Below, in pieces: positions 56,803 through 64,000 of a stretch of DNA of 64,000 bases. Both the position numbers and the translations under genes were made by a program. The notes under the pieces are model-generated. The model was given only the letters and a program-made list of their open reading frames with translations. It did no database searches and had not been told where the DNA came from. This DNA comes from an uncultured Lachnospiraceae bacterium (GTDB taxonomy: Bacteria; Bacillota; Clostridia; Lachnospirales; Lachnospiraceae): contig CAUEYX010000003.1 in assembly GCA_959022495.1 (NCBI GenBank), forward strand, positions 62,001-126,000, written 5' to 3'. Positions within the stretch are counted from its first letter, which is position 1; each line of letters starts with the position of its first letter.

Positions 56803-59061
56803 ATGGCAAAAACAAATTTTGACCAGTGGGCAGATTTTAAAGGTCATCTCTGGAAAGAGGAAGTAAATGTGCGCGACTTTATCCAGCACAACTATACTCA
56901 GTACGACGGAGATGAGTCTTTCCTTGCAGGCCCGACAGAAGCAACGAACAAACTTTGGGGAGAACTCTCCAAGCTTCAGAAAGAAGAGCGCGCAAAAGGC
57001 GGCGTTCTGGATATGGAGACAGAGGTTGTTTCCGGTCTGACAGCATATGGCCCGGGATACATCAGCGAAGAACTGAAAGATTTAGAGCAGGTCGTAGGTC
57101 TTCAGACAGACAAACCGCTCAAGAGAGCATTCATGCCGTACGGCGGTATCAAGATGGCTGAGCAGGCTTGTACGACATACGGATATACACCGAGTGAAAA
57201 ACTGCATGAAATCTTTACAAAATATCACAAGACGCACAACCAGGCAGTGTTTGATGTATACACACCTGAGATGAAGAAAGCGCGTCACAACAAGATCATC
57301 ACAGGACTTCCGGATACATACGGAAGAGGACGTATCGTAGGCGACTACCGCCGTGTAGCTCTCTACGGAATCGATTTCCTGATCGAGAAGAAGCAGTCTG
57401 ATTTCATCGAGTACGAGAGACACGGAATGAAGGGAACAGATTTCCGTCTCCGTGAAGAGATCGCTGATCAGATCAGAGCGCTCAAAGAGATGAAAGAGAT
57501 GGCAGCTGTATACGGATATGATATCTCCAAGCCGGCTACAAACGCGAAAGAGGCTACTCAGTGGCTGTACTTCGGATACCTTGCAGCGATCAAGACACAG
57601 AACGGCGCCGCAATGAGTGTTGGACGTATCTCCACATTCCTTGATATCTATATCCAGAGAGATATGGAGAAGGGCATCCTCACAGAGGAGCAGGCTCAGG
57701 AGCTCATCGACCACATCGTTATGAAGTTCAGAATGGTGAAGTTCGCCCGTATCCCGTCTTACAACGAGCTGTTCTCCGGTGACCCGGTATGGGCGACACT
57801 TGAGATGGCTGGTATCGGAATGGACGGACGCCACATGGTAACAAAGAACGATTACCGTTTCCTCCACACACTGGAGAACATGGGACCGTCACCGGAGCCG
57901 AACCTGACAGTGCTGTACTCTTCACACCTGCCGGAGAACTTCAAGAAATATGCTTCTTATATTTCTGTTAAGACAAGCTCCATCCAGTACGAGAACGACG
58001 ATGTAATGCGTCCGGTATGGGGCGACGACTACTCCATCTGCTGCTGCGTATCCGCAACACAGACAGGTAAGGAGATCCAGTTCTTCGGAGCTCGTGCGAA
58101 CCTTGCGAAATGCCTCCTCTACGCGATCAACGGCGGTATCGACGTGAAGTCCAGAGAGCAGGTAGGACCGGCTTACAGACCGATCACATCCGAGTACCTT
58201 GACTACGATGAGGTAATGGAAAGATATGACGCGATGATGGAGTGGCTGTCCAAGCTGTATGTTGATACACTGAACATGATCCACTACATGCATGACAAAT
58301 ACTACTATGAGGCTGCTGAGATGGCGCTCATCGACACAAATGTAAGACGTACATTCGCGACAGGTATCGCAGGATTCTCACATGTAGTTGATTCCTTAAG
58401 CGCGATCAAGTACGCGAAGGTAAAAGTAATCCGTGACGAGGACGGTATCGCAGTTGACTTCGAGACAGAGGGAGACTTCCCGAGATACGGAAACGATGAC
58501 GACCGTGCAGACGATATCGCGGTATGGCTGCTCCGCACATTCATGAGCAAGCTGAAAAAATGCCACACATACAGAAATTCCGAGCCGACAACATCCATCC
58601 TTACAATTACTTCCAACGTGGTATATGGTAAGGCTACAGGATCTCTTCCGGACGGAAGAAAAGCAGGCGAGCCACTGGCTCCGGGTGCGAACCCGTCTTA
58701 CGGCGCAGAGAAGAACGGCCTTCTGGCATCCTTAAACTCTGTTGCAAAACTGCCGTATGAGCAGGCGCTTGACGGAATCTCCAATACACAGACCATCAGC
58801 CCGGGAGCACTCGGACATGATGACGAGGAGCGTACAAACAACCTTGTACACGTTCTCGACGGATACTTCGATCAGGGAGCACATCACCTGAACGTGAACG
58901 TATTCGGTACAGAGAAACTGATCGATGCGATGGAGCATCCGGAGAAAGAAGAGTACGCAAACTTCACGATCCGTGTATCAGGATACGCTGTGAAGTTCAT
59001 CGACCTGACAAGAGAGCAGCAGCTTGACGTAATCGCAAGAACATGCCACGATCATATGTAA
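56803..59061 (+). CDS. pflB: Formate acetyltransferase (pyruvate formate-lyase)
   Basis: Glycyl-radical enzyme converting pyruvate and CoA to acetyl-CoA and formate, central to anaerobic fermentation. The 752-residue protein has paired catalytic cysteines in YSICCCVSATQTGKEIQFFG near 407 and the radical glycine in TIRVSGYAVKFIDLTREQQ near 727. ATG 56803 follows AGGAGG; the frame further upstream is not conserved. Codon choice differs from neighbouring genes (strong preference for ACA, GGA, CGT and GAC/TAC-type codons), as expected for a very highly expressed gene. The activating enzyme follows. Confidence 0.97.
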   Translation: MAKTNFDQWADFKGHLWKEEVNVRDFIQHNYTQYDGDESFLAGPTEATNKLWGELSKLQKEERAKGGVLDMETEVVSGLTAYGPGYISEELKDLEQVVGLQTDKPLKRAFMPYGGIKMAEQACTTYGYTPSEKLHEIFTKYHKTHNQAVFDVYTPEMKKARHNKIITGLPDTYGRGRIVGDYRRVALYGIDFLIEKKQSDFIEYERHGMKGTDFRLREEIADQIRALKEMKEMAAVYGYDISKPATNAKEATQWLYFGYLAAIKTQNGAAMSVGRISTFLDIYIQRDMEKGILTEEQAQELIDHIVMKFRMVKFARIPSYNELFSGDPVWATLEMAGIGMDGRHMVTKNDYRFLHTLENMGPSPEPNLTVLYSSHLPENFKKYASYISVKTSSIQYENDDVMRPVWGDDYSICCCVSATQTGKEIQFFGARANLAKCLLYAINGGIDVKSREQVGPAYRPITSEYLDYDEVMERYDAMMEWLSKLYVDTLNMIHYMHDKYYYEAAEMALIDTNVRRTFATGIAGFSHVVDSLSAIKYAKVKVIRDEDGIAVDFETEGDFPRYGNDDDRADDIAVWLLRTFMSKLKKCHTYRNSEPTTSILTITSNVVYGKATGSLPDGRKAGEPLAPGANPSYGAEKNGLLASLNSVAKLPYEQALDGISNTQTISPGALGHDDEERTNNLVHVLDGYFDQGAHHLNVNVFGTEKLIDAMEHPEKEEYANFTIRVSGYAVKFIDLTREQQLDVIARTCHDHM

Positions 59062-59151
59062 AACAGTGGCGAAGCCACAATAAGCACGGAGTGCGGTTTT
59101 ACGAATGGCGCGAGCCGAACGGCTGTAAAGCTGAATACATGAGATAATAGC

Positions 59152-59184
59152 AGGGGACGTAGTGAGAGTGCTGCGTCCCTTTTT
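59152..59184 (+). terminator. Hairpin between pflB and pflA
   Basis: Stem GGGACGTAG (59154-59162) with CTGCGTCCC (59171-59179, one G-U pair) followed by five T residues. It can stop most transcripts after pflB and leave less pflA mRNA. Confidence 0.75.
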
Positions 59185-59230
59185 AAAGTCCGGCAGGACT
59201 TCTTCCCGCCGGATCTGCAAGGAGGTAATT

Positions 59231-59968
59231 ATGTCAGAAACCAAAGGATATATCCACTCGACAGAGAGCTTCGGCTCGGTGGACGGACCGGGAGTCCGCT
59301 TTGTCATCTTCGTGGCAGGATGTCCCATGCGCTGTCAGTTCTGCCACAACCCGGATACATGGAACATGCAGGTGGGAGAGGAGAAGAGCGCGGACGAGGT
59401 CCTTACACAGGCGCTCCGCTATAAATCTTACTGGAAAGACGGGGGCGGCATCACGGTAAGCGGCGGAGAGCCTCTGCTGCAGATGGACTTTATGATCGAG
59501 CTGTTCCGCAAGGCAAAGGAGAAAGGGATCAATACGACCATCGACACCAGCGGCGCGCCGTTTACGAGGGAAGAGCCCTTCTTCGGGAAATTCAATGAGC
59601 TGATGAAGTATACGGATCTGCTGCTTGTGGATATCAAGCATATCGATGATGAGCAGCACAAGATCCTCACAGGTCATACCAATGAGAACATCCTTGATAT
59701 GGCACAGTATCTCTCTGAGATCGGAAAGCCGGTCTGGATCCGCCATGTGCTGGTGCCGGAGAGAAATGACGAAGATAAATATCTTAAGAAACTTTATGAT
59801 TTCATAAACGCATTAAATAATGTCAAAAAAGTCGAAGTGCTCCCCTACCATACATTTGGTGAGTACAAGTGGAAAGAACTGGGATACGAGTATCCGCTGG
59901 CGGGGATCGAGCCGCCGACAAAAGAGCGGATCAAAAACGCGAATGAGATCCTGCATACAGGGCAGTAG
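59231..59968 (+). CDS. pflA: Pyruvate formate-lyase-activating enzyme
   Basis: Radical SAM enzyme that places the glycyl radical on PflB. The 245-residue protein has the cluster motif CPMRCQFCHNPDTW (CxxxCxxC) near residue 30, GGGITVSGGEPLLQ near 72 and TIDTSGAPFT near 108. ATG 59231 follows GGAGG; the earlier in-frame ATG lies in the terminator region. Transcription is likely from the pflB promoter with partial termination before it. Confidence 0.96.
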   Translation: MSETKGYIHSTESFGSVDGPGVRFVIFVAGCPMRCQFCHNPDTWNMQVGEEKSADEVLTQALRYKSYWKDGGGITVSGGEPLLQMDFMIELFRKAKEKGINTTIDTSGAPFTREEPFFGKFNELMKYTDLLLVDIKHIDDEQHKILTGHTNENILDMAQYLSEIGKPVWIRHVLVPERNDEDKYLKKLYDFINALNNVKKVEVLPYHTFGEYKWKELGYEYPLAGIEPPTKERIKNANEILHTGQ

Positions 59969-59988
59969 AATAAGGTGTTTTAAAACAA

Positions 59989-60032
59989 CAGCCGGAATCA
60001 CATAAACTGTGGTTTCGGCTGAATTATTTTTT
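59989..60032 (+). terminator. Terminator of pflA
   Basis: CAGCCGGAATCACA pairs with TGTGGTTTCGGCTG (G-U pairs allowed), followed by AATTATTTTTT. The region from here to 60294 holds no gene but contains a promoter and a palindrome for the ABC transporter pair. Confidence 0.85.
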
Positions 60033-60067
60033 GAGAAATATTATCACCGAGGTCCAGCTTTGGAGCA

Positions 60068-60097
60068 TTGACAAGTCTTTTTCCGCTGTCATATGAT
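60068..60097 (+). promoter_or_regulatory. Sigma-A promoter upstream of the ABC transporter pair
   Basis: TTGACA at 60068-60073 and TATGAT at 60092-60097 with an 18-bp spacer; an imperfect palindrome CTGTC...GACAG overlaps the -10 box. A further TATAAT lies at 60168-60173. Confidence 0.6.
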
Positions 60098-60182
60098 AAG
60101 ACAGTGATATATGAATGAGAGATTTTTACACTGCCGGATGGATGAAGATTATGGGGCAATAGCCCTATAATTTTTATACATG

Positions 60183-60200
60183 GGTTAGCTATAACTAACC
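60183..60200 (+). promoter_or_regulatory. Palindromic operator candidate for the ABC pair
   Basis: GGTTAG-CTATAA-CTAACC, an interrupted palindrome about 95 bp before the first ABC gene. The half-site GGTTAG resembles iron boxes of the DtxR/IdeR family (core TTAGGTTAG...CTAACCTAA). The regulator is not in the window. Confidence 0.4.
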
Positions 60201-60294
60201 ACAAGAAGAACGAACCCTGTAAAGGATATTCGAGGACACATTCCGTCCTCATATCATAATCATTCAAGATTTTAAGACAAGGAGGTTTTATGGA

Positions 60295-62070
60295 ATGAAA
60301 AAACAGTCGAATCTGTCAAGGCTGATGAGCTATGCCGGAGGGTACCGGCTATTGACTTATCTTTCCTGGGGATTGTCGGTCATAAGCGCGCTGCTGGCGC
60401 TCGTTCCCTTCTGGTACATCTGGCGCATCATCCACGACATACTCGAGGTTGCCCCGGATTATCCGCAGGCGGGGGAGGTCACGCATTACGGCTGGTGCGC
60501 CGTATGGTTCGCGGTCCTGTCTGTCGTTGTCTATATTGCTGCTTTGATGTGTTCGCACATCAGTGCGTTCCGGGTCGCCGCGAATATCAGGAAAATACTG
60601 ATGCGGCATATCACGGCGCTTCCGCTCGGCGTGACGGAGAAGTACGGAAGCGGGAACTTAAGGCGGATCGTCAATACGTCCAGCGCTGCTACGGAGACCT
60701 ATCTGGCGCACCGGCTGCCGGACAAGGCAGGCGCCATCGCGACGCCGGTGGGTCTGCTCTTTTTGCTTCTTGCATTTGACTGGAGGCTGGGGCTGTTAAG
60801 CCTTGTCCCGGTTGCCCTCGGCTTTCTGATCATGATGAAGATGACAGGCGCGGGAATGGAAGAAAAGATGAAGGAATACCAGAACGCGCTTTCCGATATG
60901 TCCAATGAGGCGGTGGAATATGTAAGAGGCGTGCCCGTGGTGAAAACCTTCGGTCAGACGATCTTTTCTTTCAAACGCTTCAAAAACTCCATCGACAATT
61001 ATGAGACATGGGTGATCGCCTATACCAAGGCGCTGCGGCTGCCGATGATGTTTTACACGACCGCGATCAACGGGGTATTCGCGTTCCTGATCGCCGGAGG
61101 CATCCTGTTTACAAGAGGCGGCGTGACCAATGAACTGCTGCTGAACCTGATCTTCTATATCGTGATCACGCCTGTGATCGGCACGACGCTCACGAAGATC
61201 ATGTTTATGAGTGAGGACGCGATGATCGTAGGCGATGCCATCAGCAGGATCGATAAAGTATTGGCTGAAAAGCCGTTGCCCGAAGGCAGGGAGAACAACA
61301 TACCGGAGGATAACGGGATCACGCTGGAACACGTCAGTTACAGCTACGACGGTGAGAAAAACGCGCTGAACGATGTGTCCCTGTCGATCATGCCGGGACA
61401 GGTGGCGGCATTGGTCGGCCCGTCGGGCGGAGGAAAGACAACTCTTGCTAATGTGGTCACAAGATTTTTTGACCCGCAAAAAGGGCGCGTGTTGATCGGC
61501 GGCATGGACATACGGGATATTCCGAAAGAAACGTTGATGAACAAGGTGTCCTTTGTATTCCAGGACAGCCGGCTGATCAAGGCGTCCATCCTGGAGAATG
61601 TGCGCATGGCGAGACCTGACGCTTCGCGTGAAGAAGTCGCCCGGGCGCTTACTGCCGCGCAGTGCATGGATATCATCAAAAAGCTGCCGGAGGGGATGGA
61701 TACGGTCATTGGGACAAAAGGGGTATATCTTTCCGGCGGCGAACAGCAGCGGATCGCCATCGCCCGCGCGATCCTGAAAAACGCGCCCATCCTGATCCTC
61801 GACGAGGCGACCGCGTTCGCCGATCCCGACAATGAAGTGCGCGTACAGCAGGCATTGTCTGCTCTCTCGGAAGGGAAAACAGTCATTATGATCGCGCACA
61901 GACTGTCGTCCATCACAGAGGCGGACTGCATTTATGTATTGCAGGATGGCGAGATCGTTGAAAGCGGTACACATAGCGAACTGCTGGAAAGAAACGGGAC
62001 ATTTACACGGATGTGGAAGAATTATTCTGAAGCGGCAGAATGGAAGATTGCGAAGGAGGTAAGGGCATGA
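60295..62070 (+). CDS. ABC transporter ATP-binding/permease protein, first half of pair
   Basis: Half-transporter of 591 residues: six predicted membrane segments (about 1-320), then an ATPase. Walker A is GPSGGGKTTLANVV near 377, FVFQDSRLIKASILENVRMA near 416, signature LSGGEQQRIAIARAI near 478 and Walker B ILILDEATAFADPDNE near 498. The EATAFADP variant is typical of YbtP/YbtQ-like siderophore or metallophore transporters. Two ATGs fit the GGAGG: one at 60290 opens a two-codon frame ATG GAA TGA that overlaps the true start at 60295. Its end overlaps the second half gene. Cargo is unproven. Confidence 0.88.
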   Translation: MKKQSNLSRLMSYAGGYRLLTYLSWGLSVISALLALVPFWYIWRIIHDILEVAPDYPQAGEVTHYGWCAVWFAVLSVVVYIAALMCSHISAFRVAANIRKILMRHITALPLGVTEKYGSGNLRRIVNTSSAATETYLAHRLPDKAGAIATPVGLLFLLLAFDWRLGLLSLVPVALGFLIMMKMTGAGMEEKMKEYQNALSDMSNEAVEYVRGVPVVKTFGQTIFSFKRFKNSIDNYETWVIAYTKALRLPMMFYTTAINGVFAFLIAGGILFTRGGVTNELLLNLIFYIVITPVIGTTLTKIMFMSEDAMIVGDAISRIDKVLAEKPLPEGRENNIPEDNGITLEHVSYSYDGEKNALNDVSLSIMPGQVAALVGPSGGGKTTLANVVTRFFDPQKGRVLIGGMDIRDIPKETLMNKVSFVFQDSRLIKASILENVRMARPDASREEVARALTAAQCMDIIKKLPEGMDTVIGTKGVYLSGGEQQRIAIARAILKNAPILILDEATAFADPDNEVRVQQALSALSEGKTVIMIAHRLSSITEADCIYVLQDGEIVESGTHSELLERNGTFTRMWKNYSEAAEWKIAKEVRA

Positions 62071-63830
62071 TCAAAAGATTGCAAAGACGGTTTGCGTTAT
62101 CAAGGCAGGGGGCAGTCGATCTGATAAAAGGCTGCAGCGCCTGCGTCGCGCAGGATATATCCTTTATGCTTCCTGTGGGGCTCCTCTATTATTTCGTCAT
62201 TGATACCATGAACGGAGGCGTGAACGGGGATCGCATCCTGTTCTATGCGGCCGGCGCTTTCGCGTGTCTTGTCCTCATATTTGTCGTGACCTGGTTCCAA
62301 TATAACGCGACGTATCTGGCGACTTATGTGGAGAGCGGCGTAAGAAGGATCTCTCTGGCGGAGCAGCTCCGCAAGATCCCTTTATCCTTCTTCGGGAAAA
62401 AAGATCTCGCCGATCTGACGAATTCCATCATGGGAGACTGCGCCACGCTTGAGACGGCATTTTCCCACTATGTGCCGGCTTTAGCGGGCTCGATCATTTC
62501 TACAACGCTCATTGCGGCCGGGCTGTTTGCCTATGACTGGCGCATGGCTCTGGCAGCGGTGTGGGTGCTGCCGATCGCATTTACCATCACCCTCTTTTCC
62601 GCCCGCATACAGGAATACTTCAACCGGAAATCCGTAGCGGCAAATGTGGCGCTGGAAAGCGGTGTGCAGGAGTGCATCGAGAGCTTACAGGACTTAAAGG
62701 CGAATAACGCGGAGGAAGGCTATCTGAAAGGGCTTTATAAGAAGATCGACCATGTGGAAAAACGGCATATCATCACGGAACTGGGGACGGCGCTCTTCGT
62801 TGTTTCCTCAACACTGATCTTAAAGTTCGGGATCGCCACGGTGGCGCTGGTGGGCTCTGCCCTGCTCATCCGCGGGGAGATCGATATCCCGCTGTTCTTC
62901 CTGTTCCTGCTCGTGGCTTCCAGGCTGTATGCTCCACTGGAAGGCGCTCTGCAGAATCTCGCGGCGGTCATCTCTACGAAGACAAATATCAACCGCATGA
63001 ATGAGATCCTCGACCATCCTGTCCAGACAGGAGGAAACCGGCTGACCAATGAAGGCTGCGATATCGTGTTCGACCATGTGGGATTTGCCTATAATACCGG
63101 GGAAACCGTATTAAAGGACGTGTCATTTACGGCGAAACAAGGGGAAGTCACCGCTTTGGTCGGGCCCTCCGGCGGCGGGAAAACGACGGTATCACGCCTT
63201 GCTGCCCGGTTCTGGGATATCAGTAAGGGCAAGATCACCGTGGGAGGCATGGATATATCAGAAATCGAGCCGGAAACCCTGTTGTCTCTGTATTCGATCG
63301 TGTTCCAGGATGTAACTCTGTTTAACAATACGATCATGGAGAATATCAGGATCGGCAGAAAGGATGCGACGGATGAAGAAGTGATCGCGGCGGCAAGACT
63401 GGCGAATTGCGAGGAATTCGCGTCGAAGCTGCCGGACGGCTACAACAGCATGATCGGGGAGAACGGATGCGAACTCTCCGGCGGTGAACGGCAGCGCATC
63501 TCCATCGCCCGCGCATTTCTTAAAGATTCCCCGATCATCCTGCTGGATGAGGCGACGGCAAGCCTTGACGTGGAAAATGAAACATTGATCCAGGCAGCGC
63601 TGTCAAGGCTGATAAAAGATAAGACCGTACTTGTCATCGCCCACCGTATGCGTACCGTAAGCGGCGCGGATAAAGTGGTCGTACTTTCAGATGGTATGGT
63701 CGCTGAGCAGGGGACACCGGAAAAGCTGATGGAAACAGGCAAGATCTATCCGCACATGGTGAAGCTGCAAATGCTAAGCAGCGACTGGGGGATCAAGGAG
63801 AAACAGGCAGGCACTGAAGCTAACCTGTAG
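62067..63830 (+). CDS. ABC transporter ATP-binding/permease protein, second half of pair
   Basis: Partner half-transporter of 587 residues with six predicted membrane segments and an ATPase. Walker A is GPSGGGKTTVSRLAARFWD near 367, VFQDVTLFNNTIMENIRIGR near 413, signature LSGGERQRISIARAFL near 470 and Walker B ILLDEATASLDVENE near 490. ATG 62067 follows AAGGAGG and overlaps the upstream stop codon (ATGA), so equal synthesis and a heterodimer are expected. Together with the palindrome upstream it suggests metal or metallophore transport, an inference. Confidence 0.88.
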   Translation: MIKRLQRRFALSRQGAVDLIKGCSACVAQDISFMLPVGLLYYFVIDTMNGGVNGDRILFYAAGAFACLVLIFVVTWFQYNATYLATYVESGVRRISLAEQLRKIPLSFFGKKDLADLTNSIMGDCATLETAFSHYVPALAGSIISTTLIAAGLFAYDWRMALAAVWVLPIAFTITLFSARIQEYFNRKSVAANVALESGVQECIESLQDLKANNAEEGYLKGLYKKIDHVEKRHIITELGTALFVVSSTLILKFGIATVALVGSALLIRGEIDIPLFFLFLLVASRLYAPLEGALQNLAAVISTKTNINRMNEILDHPVQTGGNRLTNEGCDIVFDHVGFAYNTGETVLKDVSFTAKQGEVTALVGPSGGGKTTVSRLAARFWDISKGKITVGGMDISEIEPETLLSLYSIVFQDVTLFNNTIMENIRIGRKDATDEEVIAAARLANCEEFASKLPDGYNSMIGENGCELSGGERQRISIARAFLKDSPIILLDEATASLDVENETLIQAALSRLIKDKTVLVIAHRMRTVSGADKVVVLSDGMVAEQGTPEKLMETGKIYPHMVKLQMLSSDWGIKEKQAGTEANL

Positions 63831-63844
63831 CAGATGGATGATCG

Positions 63845-63872
63845 AAAAAAGAGCCGTCCAGGTGGGCGGCTC
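63845..63872 (-). terminator. Terminator of the minus-strand gene at the right edge
   Basis: Nine-base-pair stem GAGCCGTCC/GGGCGGCTC (63851-63859, 63864-63872, one G-U). On the minus strand it is followed by six T residues, so it best serves the gene coming from the right; it may also end the plus-strand ABC operon. Confidence 0.8.
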
Positions 63873-63880
63873 GAAGTTAT

Positions 63881-64000
63881 TTATTGGTATTCTTCGTCAA
63901 GGAAATAGGAGACCTTCCCGGCATATTTTTCCTGTTCTTTTGCAAATAATGCCTGAAGCAGTTTGGTTTCTCCTGTTTCCCGGTATTCCTTCAGACCATC
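63881..64000 (-). CDS. C-terminal end of an unidentified protein (partial)
   Basis: An open frame on the minus strand enters at the window edge and ends at TAA 63883-63881, giving 39 residues: it begins DGLKEYRETGETKLLQALF and ends SYFLDEEYQ. It is charged and looks helical. The terminator with a T-run a few bases after the stop codon supports it as a real gene end. I do not recognise the family. Confidence 0.65.
   Translation of the reverse strand, partial: DGLKEYRETGETKLLQALFAKEQEKYAGKVSYFLDEEYQ

Noticed and set aside
57082..57867. 261-codon open frame antisense to pflB
   Set aside because: It arises from the biased codons of pflB; no ribosome site or domain.
60796..61974. 392-codon open frame antisense to the first ABC half-transporter
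   Set aside because: The plus strand has all ABC motifs; the antisense product is His/Arg-rich without family features.

Overview
The window looks like a chromosomal segment of an anaerobic, spore-forming, low-to-mid GC Firmicute, most likely a gut Lachnospiraceae. Supporting signs are spoVAC/D/E, pyruvate formate-lyase with its activase, a Bce-type antimicrobial-peptide module, strong AGGAGG ribosome sites, a multi-domain secreted sialidase, anaerobic-style purine hydroxylase genes and intergenic REP-like palindromes. I see no rRNA, tRNA, CRISPR, prophage or transposase gene. The species call is inference from protein style only.

Layout. 0.2-5.4 kb: purine catabolism (guanine deaminase, molybdenum hydroxylase large subunit, and a fused FAD plus 2Fe-2S subunit). 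5.5-10.1 kb: a 1499-residue cell-surface sialidase. 10.1-11.0 kb: FMN riboswitch and riboflavin ECF transporter subunit RibU. 11.2-12.6 kb: SleB-type cell wall hydrolase and an acetyltransferase, with two palindromic elements. 12.8-16.9 kb: livHMGF without a binding protein, then a cytidylate-kinase-like gene. 16.9-17.8 kb: a gene-free block of very long imperfect hairpins. 17.8-22.7 kb: methyltransferase, hslO, nadE and a molybdopterin-binding-domain gene. 22.7-27.5 kb: AraC regulator divergent from glgP-malQ. 27.6-30.7 kb: SdpI-like protein, a frameshifted GH2 enzyme and an MntA/HepT-type toxin-antitoxin pair. 30.8-33.0 kb: spoVAC pointing away from spoVAD-spoVAE. 33.2-36.9 kb: Na/Pi transporter and glmS. 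37.1-42.6 kb: 2-aminoethylphosphonate uptake and breakdown (ABC transporter, phnW, phnX). 42.9-49.2 kb: pstSCAB-phoU-phoPR. 49.2-49.5 kb: a second copy of the long-hairpin repeat. 50.2-54.6 kb: BceAB-like transporter with its two-component system. 54.7-56.6 kb: MarR regulator and MATE exporter. 56.8-60.0 kb: pflB-pflA. 60.3-63.8 kb: a YbtPQ-like pair of ABC transporter half-molecules. The right edge holds the tail of a minus-strand gene.

How it fits together. About 16 kb (33-49 kb) is devoted to phosphorus: inorganic phosphate by Na/Pi and Pst, phosphonate by the AEP pathway, and control by PhoPR, with Pho-box-like TTTACA/TGTAAA repeats 11 bp apart before pst and the Na/Pi gene. The most striking protein is PstS: its two halves occur in swapped order, so the gene encodes a circularly permuted phosphate-binding protein. 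The most striking non-coding signal is a family of long imperfect palindromes at 17 kb and 49 kb that share a 25-base identical core. Other points: SpoVAD carries a roughly 50-residue Gly/Ser/Thr-rich insertion, spoVAC is inverted relative to spoVADE, GH2 is broken by one missing A, and guaD has lost any canonical start at its conserved N-terminus.
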